From: Actinomyces israelii DSM 43320
Lineage (GTDB): Bacteria; Actinomycetota; Actinomycetes; Actinomycetales; Actinomycetaceae
Assembly: GCF_000711965.1 (NCBI RefSeq)
Contig: NZ_JONS01000015.1
Location: 34,101 to 98,100 of the forward strand
Direction: 5' to 3'
DNA length: 64,000 nt
Part shown: positions 25,973 to 35,184 of the stretch, in pieces
Layout of the letters: each line of letters starts with the position of its first letter
How positions within the stretch are numbered: the stretch's first letter is position 1
Program-made: the position numbers and the translations under genes
Notes under the pieces: generated by a model
What the model was told of the DNA's origin: nothing
The model's input: only the letters and a program-made list of their open reading frames with translations
Database searches by the model: none

Positions 25973-26797
25973 ATGACGACCTACGGATTCATCGGTGCGG
26001 GCAACATGGCGGGAGCGATCGTGGTCGGCCTGGTCGCCTCCGGGCGCGGCGCCGACACGACGGTGTGGAGCGCGCACGGCTCGGCCGCGGCACTGGCGGC
26101 GCGCACCGGTGTGCGTCTCGCCTCCGGCCCTGAGGAGCTCGTGCGCGCCGGCGACGTCGTCGTCCTGGCGGTCAAGCCTCACGTTGTCCCCGTCGCGCTG
26201 GCACCGCTGCATGAGGTCCTGGCCGAGCGGGCGCCCCTGGTCGTCTCCATCGCGGCGGGACTGACGACGGCGGACCTGGAGGCCCTGCTGCCGGACGGCG
26301 CCCGGGTGGTGCGGGCCATGCCCAACATGGCGGCGTCCGTGCGCGAGTCCATGACAGCGCTGACGGCGGGCGCGGCGGCGAGCGAGAACGACCTGGAGGC
26401 CGCCGCCTCCCTCATGGGCCTGGTCGGGCGCACGGTGGTCCTGGCGGAGAGGGACTTCCCGGCCTTCACGGCCCTGGCCGGCTCCTCCCCCGCCTTCATC
26501 CTCACCTTCGTCGAGGCGCTCGCCCGGGGCGGGGTGGAGGCGGGGCTGCCCAAGGCGCAGGCGCTCGAGATCATCACCCAGGCGCTGCTCGGCTCTGCGG
26601 CCATGGTCCGCCGCGAGGCGGGGCGCCGGGCTGCGGGCGGGACCGGCCGCACGCCGGCGGACCTGATCGACGCCGTGTGCTCCCCCGGCGGGACGACGGT
26701 GGCGGGCCTGGTCGCCATGGAGCGGCACGGCTTCTCGCCCGCCGTCGTCGAGGCGGTGCGGGCCACCGTCGCCCGCGACCGCGCGCTCGGGGCCTGA
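25973..26797 (+). CDS. proC: Pyrroline-5-carboxylate reductase
   Basis: A 274-residue enzyme for the last step of proline synthesis, reducing pyrroline-5-carboxylate with NAD(P)H. The N-terminal Rossmann motif is FIGAGNMAGA. VLAVKPHVV and RAMPNMAASVRES follow, and the C-terminal dimerisation/active-site helices carry ALAGSSPAFI and the signature DAVCSPGGTTVAGL. It is monocistronic by position. The nearest upstream sequence is the dispersed repeat, not an obvious promoter. Confidence 0.95.
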   Translation: MTTYGFIGAGNMAGAIVVGLVASGRGADTTVWSAHGSAAALAARTGVRLASGPEELVRAGDVVVLAVKPHVVPVALAPLHEVLAERAPLVVSIAAGLTTADLEALLPDGARVVRAMPNMAASVRESMTALTAGAAASENDLEAAASLMGLVGRTVVLAERDFPAFTALAGSSPAFILTFVEALARGGVEAGLPKAQALEIITQALLGSAAMVRREAGRRAAGGTGRTPADLIDAVCSPGGTTVAGLVAMERHGFSPAVVEAVRATVARDRALGA

Positions 26798-26857
26798 GCG
26801 CGCCCCGGGCCGCGCGGCCGGTCGGGCCGCCTGCGCAGCACCCGCCGTCATCCGGTA

Positions 26858-28612
26858 TCAGCCCCGGGCGAGGTGCCAGCGGGAGGCGGCCGTGGACGCC
26901 TCGACGAAGTCGCGGAAGGGGCCGGGGGCGGCGGCCAGGTCGGCCGGCGCGCCCCGCTGCGCCACCCGCGCGCCGCCGTCGGCGGGCTCCAGGAAGACGA
27001 CCTCGTCGGCCCGCCGGACCGTGGACAGGCGGTGGGCCACCACGATGACGGTGCGCCCGTGGGACAGGTCGCGCACGACCTCGGTGATCGCCGACTCATT
27101 CTCCCCGTCCAGGGCGGAGGTGATCTCGTCGAGCAGGAGGATCGGGGCGTCCTTGACGAAGGCGCGGGCGATGGCCACGCGCTGGCGCTCGCCGCCGGAC
27201 AGGCTCAGGCCGCCGGGGCCCACCCTCGTGTCCCACCCGTGCGGGAGCGCCTCGATGACCCGGTCCAGGCGGGCGCGGCGGGCCGCCTCAGCCAGCTCGG
27301 CGTCGGTGGCCCCGGGCCGGGCGACGCGCAGGTTCTCCCGGATGGTCGTGTCGAAGAGGTAGACGTCCTGGAAGACCATGGAGGTCATGGCCATGACCTC
27401 GGCGGTGGGCAGGGCGCGCACGTCGGCGCCGCCGATGGTCACGGCCCCGGAGCCGACGTCCCAGAAGCGGGCGGCCAGGCGCAGGATCGTGGACTTGCCG
27501 GCGCCGGAGGGGCCCACCAGCGCGGTGACGCGCCCCTGCGGCGCGGTCAGGGACACGTCCTTCAGGACGGGGCGGCCCTCGTCGTAGGAGAAGGAGACGC
27601 TCTCCAGGGCGATCGTGGTGCCCTCGGGGCGGGCCCGCTCCTCAGGGGCGGGCTCGGGCAGGGGCTCGGCGTCGAGGATGGAGCTCATGGCGGTCAGGGC
27701 GACCCGGGCGCCATCGGCCTCGGTGGAGAACAGGGCGGCCCTGGTCAGCGGCATGAGCATGCGCGAGGTGACGGCCATGATCGCCAGGTAGGCGACCACG
27801 TCGAGCCGGTGGCCGCTGACCAGCGACAGGCCGGTGGCCATGACCAGGGCGAAGGCCGTATTGACCACGAGGTTGAAGGCCTGGGCGGGCCGGCTCTTGA
27901 TGCGCAGGCTGTTCAGGGTGGCCTCGGAGTCGGCCTCGAGGACCGCGCGCACCGGCTCCCAGCCGGTCTCGGTGACACCGCTGGCGCGCAGCACCGGCTG
28001 GAGGCGGGCGAACTCGACCAGGCGGCCGGCCGCCGCCGCCGAGGCGGAGTCCTCCAGCTCGTTGGCACGGGTGGTCGCCGCGGCCATGCGCCGCCAGATG
28101 AGGGCCAGGGGGATGATCGTGAGCGCCATGATCAGGGCCAGCGGCCACTCGACGAAGGCCGTGGCCACGAGCATGACCACCGGCACGATGAAGGCGTTGC
28201 ACAGGTGGGGGATGACCAGGGAGGTCAGGTGCGACAGGGTGTTGACCTCCTTGGATGTCGCGTTGACCACGGCGGCCTGCCGCTGGGCGCTGAACCAGCC
28301 CAGCGGCAGGGCGAGGACGTGCTCGGCGACCCGGTCGATCATGGTGTCGCAGACCTCGTAGACGCTCACCCGGTAGGAGCGGAACATGGCGAAGGCGTCC
28401 ACGGCGAAGGTGATGACCCCCAGCGCCACGACGGCGGCGAGCCAGGGGGCCAGGGAGCTCGAACGCCCGTAGAGGGCGCGCAGGAAGGGGACCATGAGCG
28501 CCAGGGTCACTCCCTGGAGGACCGCCGAGGCGACGAACCAGGCGAGCACCACCCGCATCTCGCGCGCGTTGACCAGGCGCAGCAGCATCGTCCACATCGT
28601 CCGCACGGTCAT
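26858..28612 (-). CDS. ABC transporter, fused permease-ATPase, IrtB-like half
   Basis: A 584-residue half-transporter: an exporter-fold membrane domain (about 1-310, six helices) and an ATPase domain. The ATPase has Walker A LVGPSGAGKST, signature LSLSGGERQRVAIARAF, Walker B ILLLDEITSALD and switch VIVVAHRLST. It pairs with the gene just upstream (4-base overlap) as a heterodimer. Paired half-transporters of this form with a C-terminus ending in 'ASRWHLARG' resemble the mycobacterial IrtAB/YbtPQ group, which import iron-siderophores despite the exporter fold. The DtxR-type box ahead of the operon supports an iron role, but export of another compound is possible. Confidence 0.82.
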   Translation of the reverse strand: MTVRTMWTMLLRLVNAREMRVVLAWFVASAVLQGVTLALMVPFLRALYGRSSSLAPWLAAVVALGVITFAVDAFAMFRSYRVSVYEVCDTMIDRVAEHVLALPLGWFSAQRQAAVVNATSKEVNTLSHLTSLVIPHLCNAFIVPVVMLVATAFVEWPLALIMALTIIPLALIWRRMAAATTRANELEDSASAAAAGRLVEFARLQPVLRASGVTETGWEPVRAVLEADSEATLNSLRIKSRPAQAFNLVVNTAFALVMATGLSLVSGHRLDVVAYLAIMAVTSRMLMPLTRAALFSTEADGARVALTAMSSILDAEPLPEPAPEERARPEGTTIALESVSFSYDEGRPVLKDVSLTAPQGRVTALVGPSGAGKSTILRLAARFWDVGSGAVTIGGADVRALPTAEVMAMTSMVFQDVYLFDTTIRENLRVARPGATDAELAEAARRARLDRVIEALPHGWDTRVGPGGLSLSGGERQRVAIARAFVKDAPILLLDEITSALDGENESAITEVVRDLSHGRTVIVVAHRLSTVRRADEVVFLEPADGGARVAQRGAPADLAAAPGPFRDFVEASTAASRWHLARG

Positions 28613-30441
28613 TCCCCCTCTCCGGCGGTGGCCGCGGCGGCTCCGGCGCGATCGCGGCCCTCGGGGTCGTCATCGCCGTCATCATCATCTGAGCCGCCGG
28701 GGCCGCCGGGGTCCAGGTCCTGGCTGCGCCACATGGAGGCGTAGCGGCCGTCCGCCACCACGAGCTCGTCATGGCGGCCGCGCTCGACGATCCGCCCGTC
28801 GTCGACGACGAGGATCTGGTCGGCGTCGCGCACGGTGGACAGGCGGTGGGCGATGACGATGACGGTGCGGCCGGCGGTCAGGCGGGACAGGGCCAGGTGG
28901 ATGTCGCGCTCGGAGGCGGGGTCGGCCTGGGCGGTGGCCTCGTCCAGGACGAGGACGGGGGCGTCCTGGAGGTAGGCGCGGGCGAGAGTCACCCGCTGGC
29001 GCTCGCCGCCCGACAGGAAGCCGCCCTCCTCACCCAGGACGGTGTCGTAGCCGCGGGGCAGGCGCATGATGCGTTCGTGGATGCAGGCGGCCCGCGCCGC
29101 GGCCTCGATCTGCTCGCGGGTGGCCCCGGGGCGGCCCAGGGCGATGTTGTCGGCCACGGAGTCGTGCGACAGGTCCACGTCCTGCAGCACGATCGCGACC
29201 CTGGAGAGCAGCCAGGGGAAGGTCGCCTCGCGCACGTCGATGCCGGCCACGCGCACGGCGCCGTCGTCGACGTCGTAGAAGCGGGCGATGAGGCGGGCCA
29301 GGGTGGACTTCCCGCCGCCGGAGGGGCCGACGAGGGCGGTGACGGTGCCCGGCTCGGCGGTGAAGGACACGCCCCGCAGCACCGGGGAGCCGGCCTCGTA
29401 GGAGAAGGTGACGCCGTCGGCCTCCACGCGCCCCGGGGCCGGCCCCTCCCCCTCGTTGCGGGCGCCCTCGGGCATGGGCGACTGGGACAGGAGCTCGGCG
29501 GTGGTCTGGGCGGCCATGCGGGACTCGTACATCTGCTGCATCATGCCGACCAGCGTCTGCAGCCCCTCGGGCAGGCCCAGCGCCAGGAGGAAGAAGGGCA
29601 GGGTGGCGGACGGCTGCGTCCATCCCCGGGCCACGAAGAGGACCGCCAGGGGCGCGACGGTGGCGAAGACGGTGGCGGGGCGCAGGAAGGCGCCCATGAG
29701 GCTGATGGTCCTCCCGGAGGCGGAGACCCACTCGTAGGAGATGTCGGAGAAGTGCTCGCGGGCGGCGTTGAAGCGGGTGCGGGTGGCGTCGGCGGCCTGG
29801 AAGCTCTTGATCTCCTTGACGCCCTCGAGCATCTCGACGGTGGCGGCCGCCAGCCGGGTCTGGGCGACGCCGAAGCGGTCGGTGATGTCACCGAAGCCGC
29901 GCACGACAGGGACCGCGGCGGCGACCAGCACCAGGCACCACACGCCGAGCAGCGCCAGGGCGAGCCGCCAGTCCGCCCACAGGAGGTAGGCCATGCCCGC
30001 AACCGTGCCGACCGCGGCGTTGGTGGCGTCCCCGGGCACGTGGGCCACCAGGGTGTGGATGGAGGAGGTGTCGTCGGCGACCATCTTGCGTATGGCGCCG
30101 TGGGGGATGGCGGCCACGCGCCCCAGCGGCAGGTGGCCGAGGGCGTCGACCACCTGCGTGCGCAGCAGGTGGCGCAGCCTGGCCTCGGCCAGGTGAGTGA
30201 CGCCCAGGCCCATGAGATAGAGCACCTGCGCGGCGAGCAGGGAGACGACGGCGACGGCCGCCCATGCCCACGGGCTGGCGGCCCATCCGCCCCGCTCCGA
30301 CTCGCCCAGCCAGATGGCCGCCATATTGTGCAGCGCCGCGTACGGCACGACGCCGAGAACGGCCCCGGCGGCCGTGAGCAGGCCGGAGGCGACCATGGCT
30401 CTGCGCGCGGGACTGATGAGCGTGCCAATGGTGACCGCCAT
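28609..30441 (-). CDS. ABC transporter, fused permease-ATPase, IrtA-like half
   Basis: A 610-residue partner half-transporter. The membrane domain has hydrophobic helices near 20-45, 60-85, 135-185 and 240-290. The ATPase shows LVGPSGGGKSTLARLIA, signature FLSGGERQRVTLARAYL, Walker B VLVLDEATAQADP and VIVIAHRLSTV. 'EATAQADP' is a frequent form in the siderophore IrtAB/YbtPQ group. The C-terminal tail is acidic (DDDDGDDDPEG). The ATG at 30441 is preferred over one at 30456 because GAGGAGG lies just before it. It has no siderophore-interacting domain, unlike mycobacterial IrtA. A DtxR-like box lies at 30495-30513. Confidence 0.82.
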   Translation of the reverse strand: MAVTIGTLISPARRAMVASGLLTAAGAVLGVVPYAALHNMAAIWLGESERGGWAASPWAWAAVAVVSLLAAQVLYLMGLGVTHLAEARLRHLLRTQVVDALGHLPLGRVAAIPHGAIRKMVADDTSSIHTLVAHVPGDATNAAVGTVAGMAYLLWADWRLALALLGVWCLVLVAAAVPVVRGFGDITDRFGVAQTRLAAATVEMLEGVKEIKSFQAADATRTRFNAAREHFSDISYEWVSASGRTISLMGAFLRPATVFATVAPLAVLFVARGWTQPSATLPFFLLALGLPEGLQTLVGMMQQMYESRMAAQTTAELLSQSPMPEGARNEGEGPAPGRVEADGVTFSYEAGSPVLRGVSFTAEPGTVTALVGPSGGGKSTLARLIARFYDVDDGAVRVAGIDVREATFPWLLSRVAIVLQDVDLSHDSVADNIALGRPGATREQIEAAARAACIHERIMRLPRGYDTVLGEEGGFLSGGERQRVTLARAYLQDAPVLVLDEATAQADPASERDIHLALSRLTAGRTVIVIAHRLSTVRDADQILVVDDGRIVERGRHDELVVADGRYASMWRSQDLDPGGPGGSDDDDGDDDPEGRDRAGAAAATAGEGE

Positions 30442-30494
30442 CCTGTTCCTCCTCATCTACCAGCGCAGTCGGCCCGGAGCGGGGATGCACCGCG

Positions 30495-30513
30495 CTAGAT
30501 CAGGCGATCCTAA
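30495..30513 (-). promoter_or_regulatory. DtxR/IdeR-like iron box ahead of the IrtAB-like operon
   Basis: On the minus strand TTAGGATCGCCTGATCTAG matches the DtxR consensus (TTAGGTTAGCCTAACCTAA) at 14 of 19 positions by eye, including TTAGG-N4-CCT. It lies about 55 bases before the start codon. A possible -35 (TTGAGA) ends just upstream, so a bound repressor would cover the promoter. Confidence 0.6.
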
Positions 30514-30642
30514 TTCTCAATAGGGGCAGGGGCCAGGGCCCTTGTTCCCAGTTCCCGGGGGCGGCCGGAGCGCTCGGCATCGGCTCCCGGACGGGCACGA
30601 CGGCGGCCGCAGCCGCTGCGCGGAGTACTACCGGTCTCGCGG

Positions 30643-31416
30643 TCAGGGGGTGGTGGCGGAATCGGACGGCTGCGCGGGCGCCGTCGGCTGCGGAACGCCG
30701 GTCTCGGAGGCCAAGGAGTGCTGCGGGTGGGGCGGCGCGGGATCCTCGGACTGCTTCTCCGTCTCCGCGTCGGGCCGCTCGTCCGGCTCACCGGACCTGT
30801 CGGAGTCCGCAGCCTCGGGCGCGTCAGCACCACCGTAATCACGGTCATCGGCGTCGTACTGGCCGGCGTCGGGCTGGGCCGCGTCCGACGCGGAGGTCTC
30901 GGGTGTCGGCAGGCCGGCCCCGGAGGCGCCCGGAGCGGCGGGTCGGGCCGTCCTGGCGGGGGCGGTCCTGGTGGTCTGCGCCGTCGGCGACGGCTGCCCG
31001 GCCTCGGCGGTGCTGGTGACCGTGGGACGAGCGGCCCCCTGGCCGCTCTCCCGCCCCCCGGAGCCGGGCACGATGATGGCCAGGGCGGCGACGACCCCGA
31101 GACCGGCGACCACGGCGACGCCGATCTGGGCGCGGGCCAGCGAGGACAGCCGCTTGGTCGTCGAGGCCTTCACCGCGGGAATCGGAGCGACGGGCGTGCT
31201 CGGCGCCCGCTCGTCGGCCAGCGAGCCGGCCGGCCTGGCAATATCGGCGCTGACGGGCTCGACGGAGCCGGTATCCTCCTGCAGACGCCGCTGCGCCTCC
31301 AGCTCGGCGGCGCCCGCGGGCGCAGAGGACGCCGAAGATGAAGCATGTACACGACCGGGTGCCGGGCGGGGGTCAGGGGATGTCCCGGACGGAGCCGTCT
31401 GAGAGCGCTCGTCCAC
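30643..31416 (-). CDS. Single-pass membrane protein with low-complexity arms
   Basis: A 257-residue protein of unknown function with a GTG start behind GGAGAG. The N-terminal arm (about 1-90) has a short charged helix (LEAQRRLQEDTGS) and a basic end (TTKRLSSLARAQ). One membrane helix follows (IGVAVVAGLGVVAALAIIV), then a Thr/Pro/Ala/Asp/Glu-rich outer part to the end. The arrangement mirrors the protein at 22550-23332. A possible promoter on the minus strand (TGAAAC, 16 bases, TATCGT) lies near 31490-31525. It is divergent from valS. Confidence 0.6.
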   Translation of the reverse strand: MDERSQTAPSGTSPDPRPAPGRVHASSSASSAPAGAAELEAQRRLQEDTGSVEPVSADIARPAGSLADERAPSTPVAPIPAVKASTTKRLSSLARAQIGVAVVAGLGVVAALAIIVPGSGGRESGQGAARPTVTSTAEAGQPSPTAQTTRTAPARTARPAAPGASGAGLPTPETSASDAAQPDAGQYDADDRDYGGADAPEAADSDRSGEPDERPDAETEKQSEDPAPPHPQHSLASETGVPQPTAPAQPSDSATTP

Positions 31417-31648
31417 GGGCTCTCCTCTCAGTGGTTTCGGGAAGTCGGGTGCTGGGCGGGTTGCTGGTCAGTGGGTTGCCTGCAACAGAACGATAAACGT
31501 CCGTGGGCTCAGTTTCATCCCGTCCCCGCATCCGCGTGCGCGGCACGTGCCCCGCACGCACCGCCCGGACCGCCCCGTAGCCCACTTCACACAGCGGTGC
31601 AGGGCGCCCGTTCAAGGCGCGCCTGCGCCCCGTGACAGAATCGGGCTC

Positions 31649-34471
31649 ATGTCTGGTTCCCCCGCCGAGCGCTCCCCCCGCCTCCTGCCCTCCGAGCCGC
31701 ACAGCCCCCGCGTTCCCGCCAGGGTGAGCGCCGACGGCCTGGAGGCCGCGTGGGGCGAGCGCTGGCAGGCCGAGGGCACCTACGCCTTCGACCGCGGTGC
31801 TGAGCGGGCCGAGGTCTTCTCCATCGACACCCCGCCGCCCACGGTCTCCGGCTCTCTCCACGTGGGGCACGTCTTCTCCTACACCCACACCGACGCCGTC
31901 GCCCGCTTCCAGCGCATGCGCGGGAGGGCCGTGTTCTACCCCATGGGCTGGGACGACAACGGCCTGCCCACCGAGCGCCGCGTCCAGAACTACTTCGGCG
32001 TGCGCTGCGACCCGACCCTGCCCTACGACCCCGGCTTCGAGCCGCCCTTCGCCGGCGGGCAGGGCAGGTCGGACAGGGCCAGGGACCAGGTGCCGATCTC
32101 GCGGCGCAACTTCGTCGAGCTGTGCGAGCGCCTGACCGTGGAGGACGAGGCCCAGTTCGAGGCCCTGTGGCGCCGCCTGGGCCTGAGCGTGGACTGGTCG
32201 CAGACCTACCAGACCATCGGGAAGCGGGCCCGCAGGGTCGCCCAGGCCGCCTTCCTGCGCAACCTGGCGCGCGGGGAGGCCTACCAGAGCGCCGCCCCGG
32301 GCCTGTGGGACGTGACATTCCAGACGGCGGTCGCCCAGGCGGAGCTGGAGTCCCGGGAGTACCCGGGCTTCTACCACCGCATCGCCTTCCACATCGTCGA
32401 CGCCGATGCCGCCGCGGCGGCCCGGGCGGCCGGCGCCCCGGTCGAGACGGGGCCGGCCGGCACCGCCGACATCTGCGTGGAGACCACCCGCCCCGAGCTG
32501 CTGCCCGCCTGCGCGGCTCTGGTGGCCCACCCCGACGACGAGCGCTTCAAGCCGCTGTTCGGCATGACGGTCGCCTCCCCCGCCTTCGGCGTCGAGGTGC
32601 CCGTGCTGCCCCACCCCGAGGCCGAGATGGGCAAGGGCGCGGGCATCGCCATGTGCTGCACCTTCGGCGACACCACCGACATCGCCTGGTGGCGCGACCT
32701 CGACCTGCCGCTGCGCGCGGTGCTGCGCAAGGACGGGCGCCTGGAGACCGAGACCCCCGGGTGGATCACCGACGCCCACGGCCGCGAGGTCTACGGGGCC
32801 ATGGCCGGCAAGACCACCTACTCCGCCCGCGAGGCGGTCGTGAGCGAGCTGACCGCCACCGGCGAGATGCGCGGCGAGCCCGTCAGGACGGTGCGCCAGA
32901 CCAGCTTCTTCGAGAAGGGCGACAAGCCCCTGGAGATCGTCACCTCCCGCCAGTGGTACATCCGCAACGGCGGCAGGGAGTGGACCAACCCGGCGAGCGG
33001 CGCCGACCTGCGCGCCGAGCTGCTTCAGCGGGGCCGCGAGCTGGCCTTCCACCCCGACTTCATGCGGGTGCGCTACGAGAACTGGGTGGGGGGCCTGAAC
33101 AACGACTGGCTCGTCTCCCGCCAGCGCTTCTTCGGCGTGCCCTTCCCCCTGTGGTACCGGGTCGGCGCCGACGGCGAGGTCGACTACGACGCGGTCATCA
33201 CCCCCGACGAGTCGGACCTGCCGGTCGACCCCTCCTCGGACGCGCCCGCCGGCTACACCGAGGCCCAGCGCGGAGCGCCCGGCGGCTTCGTCGGCGAGCT
33301 GGACATTATGGACACCTGGGCGACATCCTCCCTGTCCCCCGAGCTGGCCTGCGGGTGGCTGACCGACGACGACCTGTTCGCCCGCACCTACCCCATGGAC
33401 CTGCGGCCCCAGGGCCAGGACATCATCCGCACCTGGCTGTTCTCCACCGTGGTGCGCGCCGACCTGGAGTTCGGCGCGCTGCCGTGGGCGCACGCGGGCA
33501 TCTCCGGGTGGATCCTGGACCCGGACCACAAGAAGATGTCCAAGTCCAAGGGGAACGTCGTCACCCCCATGGACCTGCTGGAGAAGTACGGCTCCGACGC
33601 CGTGCGCTACTGGGCGGTCTCGGCCCGCCTGGGCCTGGACGCAACCTTCGACGAGGCGCAGATCAAGGTCGGGCGGCGCCTGGCCATCAAGGTCCTCAAC
33701 GCCTCCAAGTTCGCCCTGTCCATGGGCCTCCCCTTCAACGCCGATGAGGCGGCCCTGGCCGCGGCACCGCCGCCGAGCCTGGAGGCGGGCGCCGTCACCG
33801 AGCCCATCGACCGCGCGGTGCTGGCCGCCCTCGCCGACGTCGTGGACACCGCGACGACCGCCCTGGACGGCTACGAGCACGCCCGCGCGCTGGAGGTCAC
33901 CGAGTCGCTGTTCTGGACCTTCTGCGACGACTACATCGAGCTCGTCAAGGACCGCGCCAACGACTTCGAGGGCATCCACGACGCCGCCGCGGTCCGCAGC
34001 GCCCGCACCGCGCTGGCGATCGCGGTGGACACCTTCGTGCGCCTGCTGGCCCCGTTCCTGCCCTTCGTCACTGAGGAGGTGTGGAGCTGGTACCGCACCG
34101 GCAGCGTCCACCGCTCCGCCTGGCCCGAGGCGGCGGGCCTGCGAGCGGCCGCGGGCGACGCCGACGCCGGTCTGGTCGAGCGCGCGGGAACGGCCCTGGC
34201 GGCCCTGCGCAAGGTGAAGTCGGAGGCCAGGACGAGCCAGAAGACGCCGATCCTGTCGGTCGCCCTGGCGGTGGCGCCAGAGACCGCACCCGCCATCGAG
34301 GCCGTGCGCGCGGACCTGCTGGAGGCCGCCAAGGTCACCGGTCCCTTCACGGTCGAGATCGCGGAGCCCGCGGCCGGACGCGCCGACGACGGCGCCGAGG
34401 CGGCTGGCGCCCCGGTGAGCGTGACCGCCGTCGAGCTCGGCCAGGCCCCGCCCAGGCGCAAGAGGCCCTGA
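31649..34471 (+). CDS. valS: Valine-tRNA ligase
   Basis: A 940-residue class I aminoacyl-tRNA synthetase. The HIGH-like motif is in SLHVGHVFSYTHTD and the KMSKS motif in HKKMSKSKGNVVTP. The early GWDDNGLPTERRVQ, the editing domain between the motifs and the anticodon-binding domain are in order. The C-terminal arm ends shortly after residue 930. The ATG at 31649 follows CAGAATCGGGCTC without a clear ribosome site. A -10-like CAGAAT lies 11 bases before it, so a very short leader or leaderless mRNA is possible. No T-box was found ahead of it. Confidence 0.95.
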   Translation: MSGSPAERSPRLLPSEPHSPRVPARVSADGLEAAWGERWQAEGTYAFDRGAERAEVFSIDTPPPTVSGSLHVGHVFSYTHTDAVARFQRMRGRAVFYPMGWDDNGLPTERRVQNYFGVRCDPTLPYDPGFEPPFAGGQGRSDRARDQVPISRRNFVELCERLTVEDEAQFEALWRRLGLSVDWSQTYQTIGKRARRVAQAAFLRNLARGEAYQSAAPGLWDVTFQTAVAQAELESREYPGFYHRIAFHIVDADAAAAARAAGAPVETGPAGTADICVETTRPELLPACAALVAHPDDERFKPLFGMTVASPAFGVEVPVLPHPEAEMGKGAGIAMCCTFGDTTDIAWWRDLDLPLRAVLRKDGRLETETPGWITDAHGREVYGAMAGKTTYSAREAVVSELTATGEMRGEPVRTVRQTSFFEKGDKPLEIVTSRQWYIRNGGREWTNPASGADLRAELLQRGRELAFHPDFMRVRYENWVGGLNNDWLVSRQRFFGVPFPLWYRVGADGEVDYDAVITPDESDLPVDPSSDAPAGYTEAQRGAPGGFVGELDIMDTWATSSLSPELACGWLTDDDLFARTYPMDLRPQGQDIIRTWLFSTVVRADLEFGALPWAHAGISGWILDPDHKKMSKSKGNVVTPMDLLEKYGSDAVRYWAVSARLGLDATFDEAQIKVGRRLAIKVLNASKFALSMGLPFNADEAALAAAPPPSLEAGAVTEPIDRAVLAALADVVDTATTALDGYEHARALEVTESLFWTFCDDYIELVKDRANDFEGIHDAAAVRSARTALAIAVDTFVRLLAPFLPFVTEEVWSWYRTGSVHRSAWPEAAGLRAAAGDADAGLVERAGTALAALRKVKSEARTSQKTPILSVALAVAPETAPAIEAVRADLLEAAKVTGPFTVEIAEPAAGRADDGAEAAGAPVSVTAVELGQAPPRRKRP

Positions 34472-34499
34472 CGCCGTCGGCCGGTGCGGCTACCCGCCG

Positions 34500-34890
34500 G
34501 AGCCGGAGCCGGCATCCTTCGAGGAGCCGTCGGCCGGTGCGGGCTCGGGCCCCGGCGGCGTGGCGCGCGTAGAACGACGGAAGCCTGCGCGTCCCGACGG
34601 GCCTGCCGGCGCAGCCGTGAAGCGTGCTCCAGGCCACGAGGCGCAGCGTGTCCGCCCGCCCGGGGCTGACGAGCCCCAGGGCCCCGATGAGGACGGCACG
34701 ACGGCGAGCGGGACGGTGCTGACCTTCGCCGGCCGCCCCAGGGCGCAGAAGGCGCAAGACCCCGCCAGGTGAGGACCTGCGGCCACTCCGCGCTCCACGC
34801 GCCCTCCTGCCCGGCCATCAGGCGGTCGACGCAGGGCTGCGCGAGATCGGCGCCGTGAATGGGATTGATCCGGGCCTCCGGGCGGAGGAG
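34500..34890 (-). pseudogene. Decayed SDR-type NAD(P)-binding oxidoreductase (C-terminal relic)
   Basis: Three minus-strand frames in succession carry pieces of one protein. The first has ARINPIHGADLAQPCVDRL and PQVLTWRG (about 34880-34765), the second ALGRPAKVSTVPLAVV (about 34740-34690), and the third SPGRADTLRLVAWSTLHG and PVGTRRLPSFYARHAA (about 34680-34560). Such sequences belong to the C-terminal half of atypical SDR (NmrA-like) proteins. At least two frameshifts break it and the N-terminal Rossmann part is missing. Boundaries are approximate. Confidence 0.5.
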
Positions 34891-35184
34891 GGGGCTCGCC
34901 TTCTGCCTGGTGACGCCCGGGCCCTGTTGTAAAAGCCGTCGGGGCCGGCGCCGGTGGTGTGCGGTGGCCTGGCCGAAAGGTGGGGGCTGCACGTGGGAGC
35001 GGGGGAGCCCGCCGGGGCTGGGGGGCATGGGCGGAGTAAGCTGGAGGGCATGGGCGGGGTAAGGCGGGCGGGAAGTCTCGCGGGGGTGAGACGGGCGGTG
35101 CGCCCGAGGCGATGCCGGTGTTCCATGCCGGCCGCCGGCCCGCAACGCCGACGGCGCCGGCGCGGGAGGAGGGACAATGCCGTC

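Noticed and set aside
26798..26857. Hairpin between proC and the ABC gene
   Set aside because: GC-rich complementary pieces exist, but the stem is short and has several alternatives, so it was not listed as a terminator.
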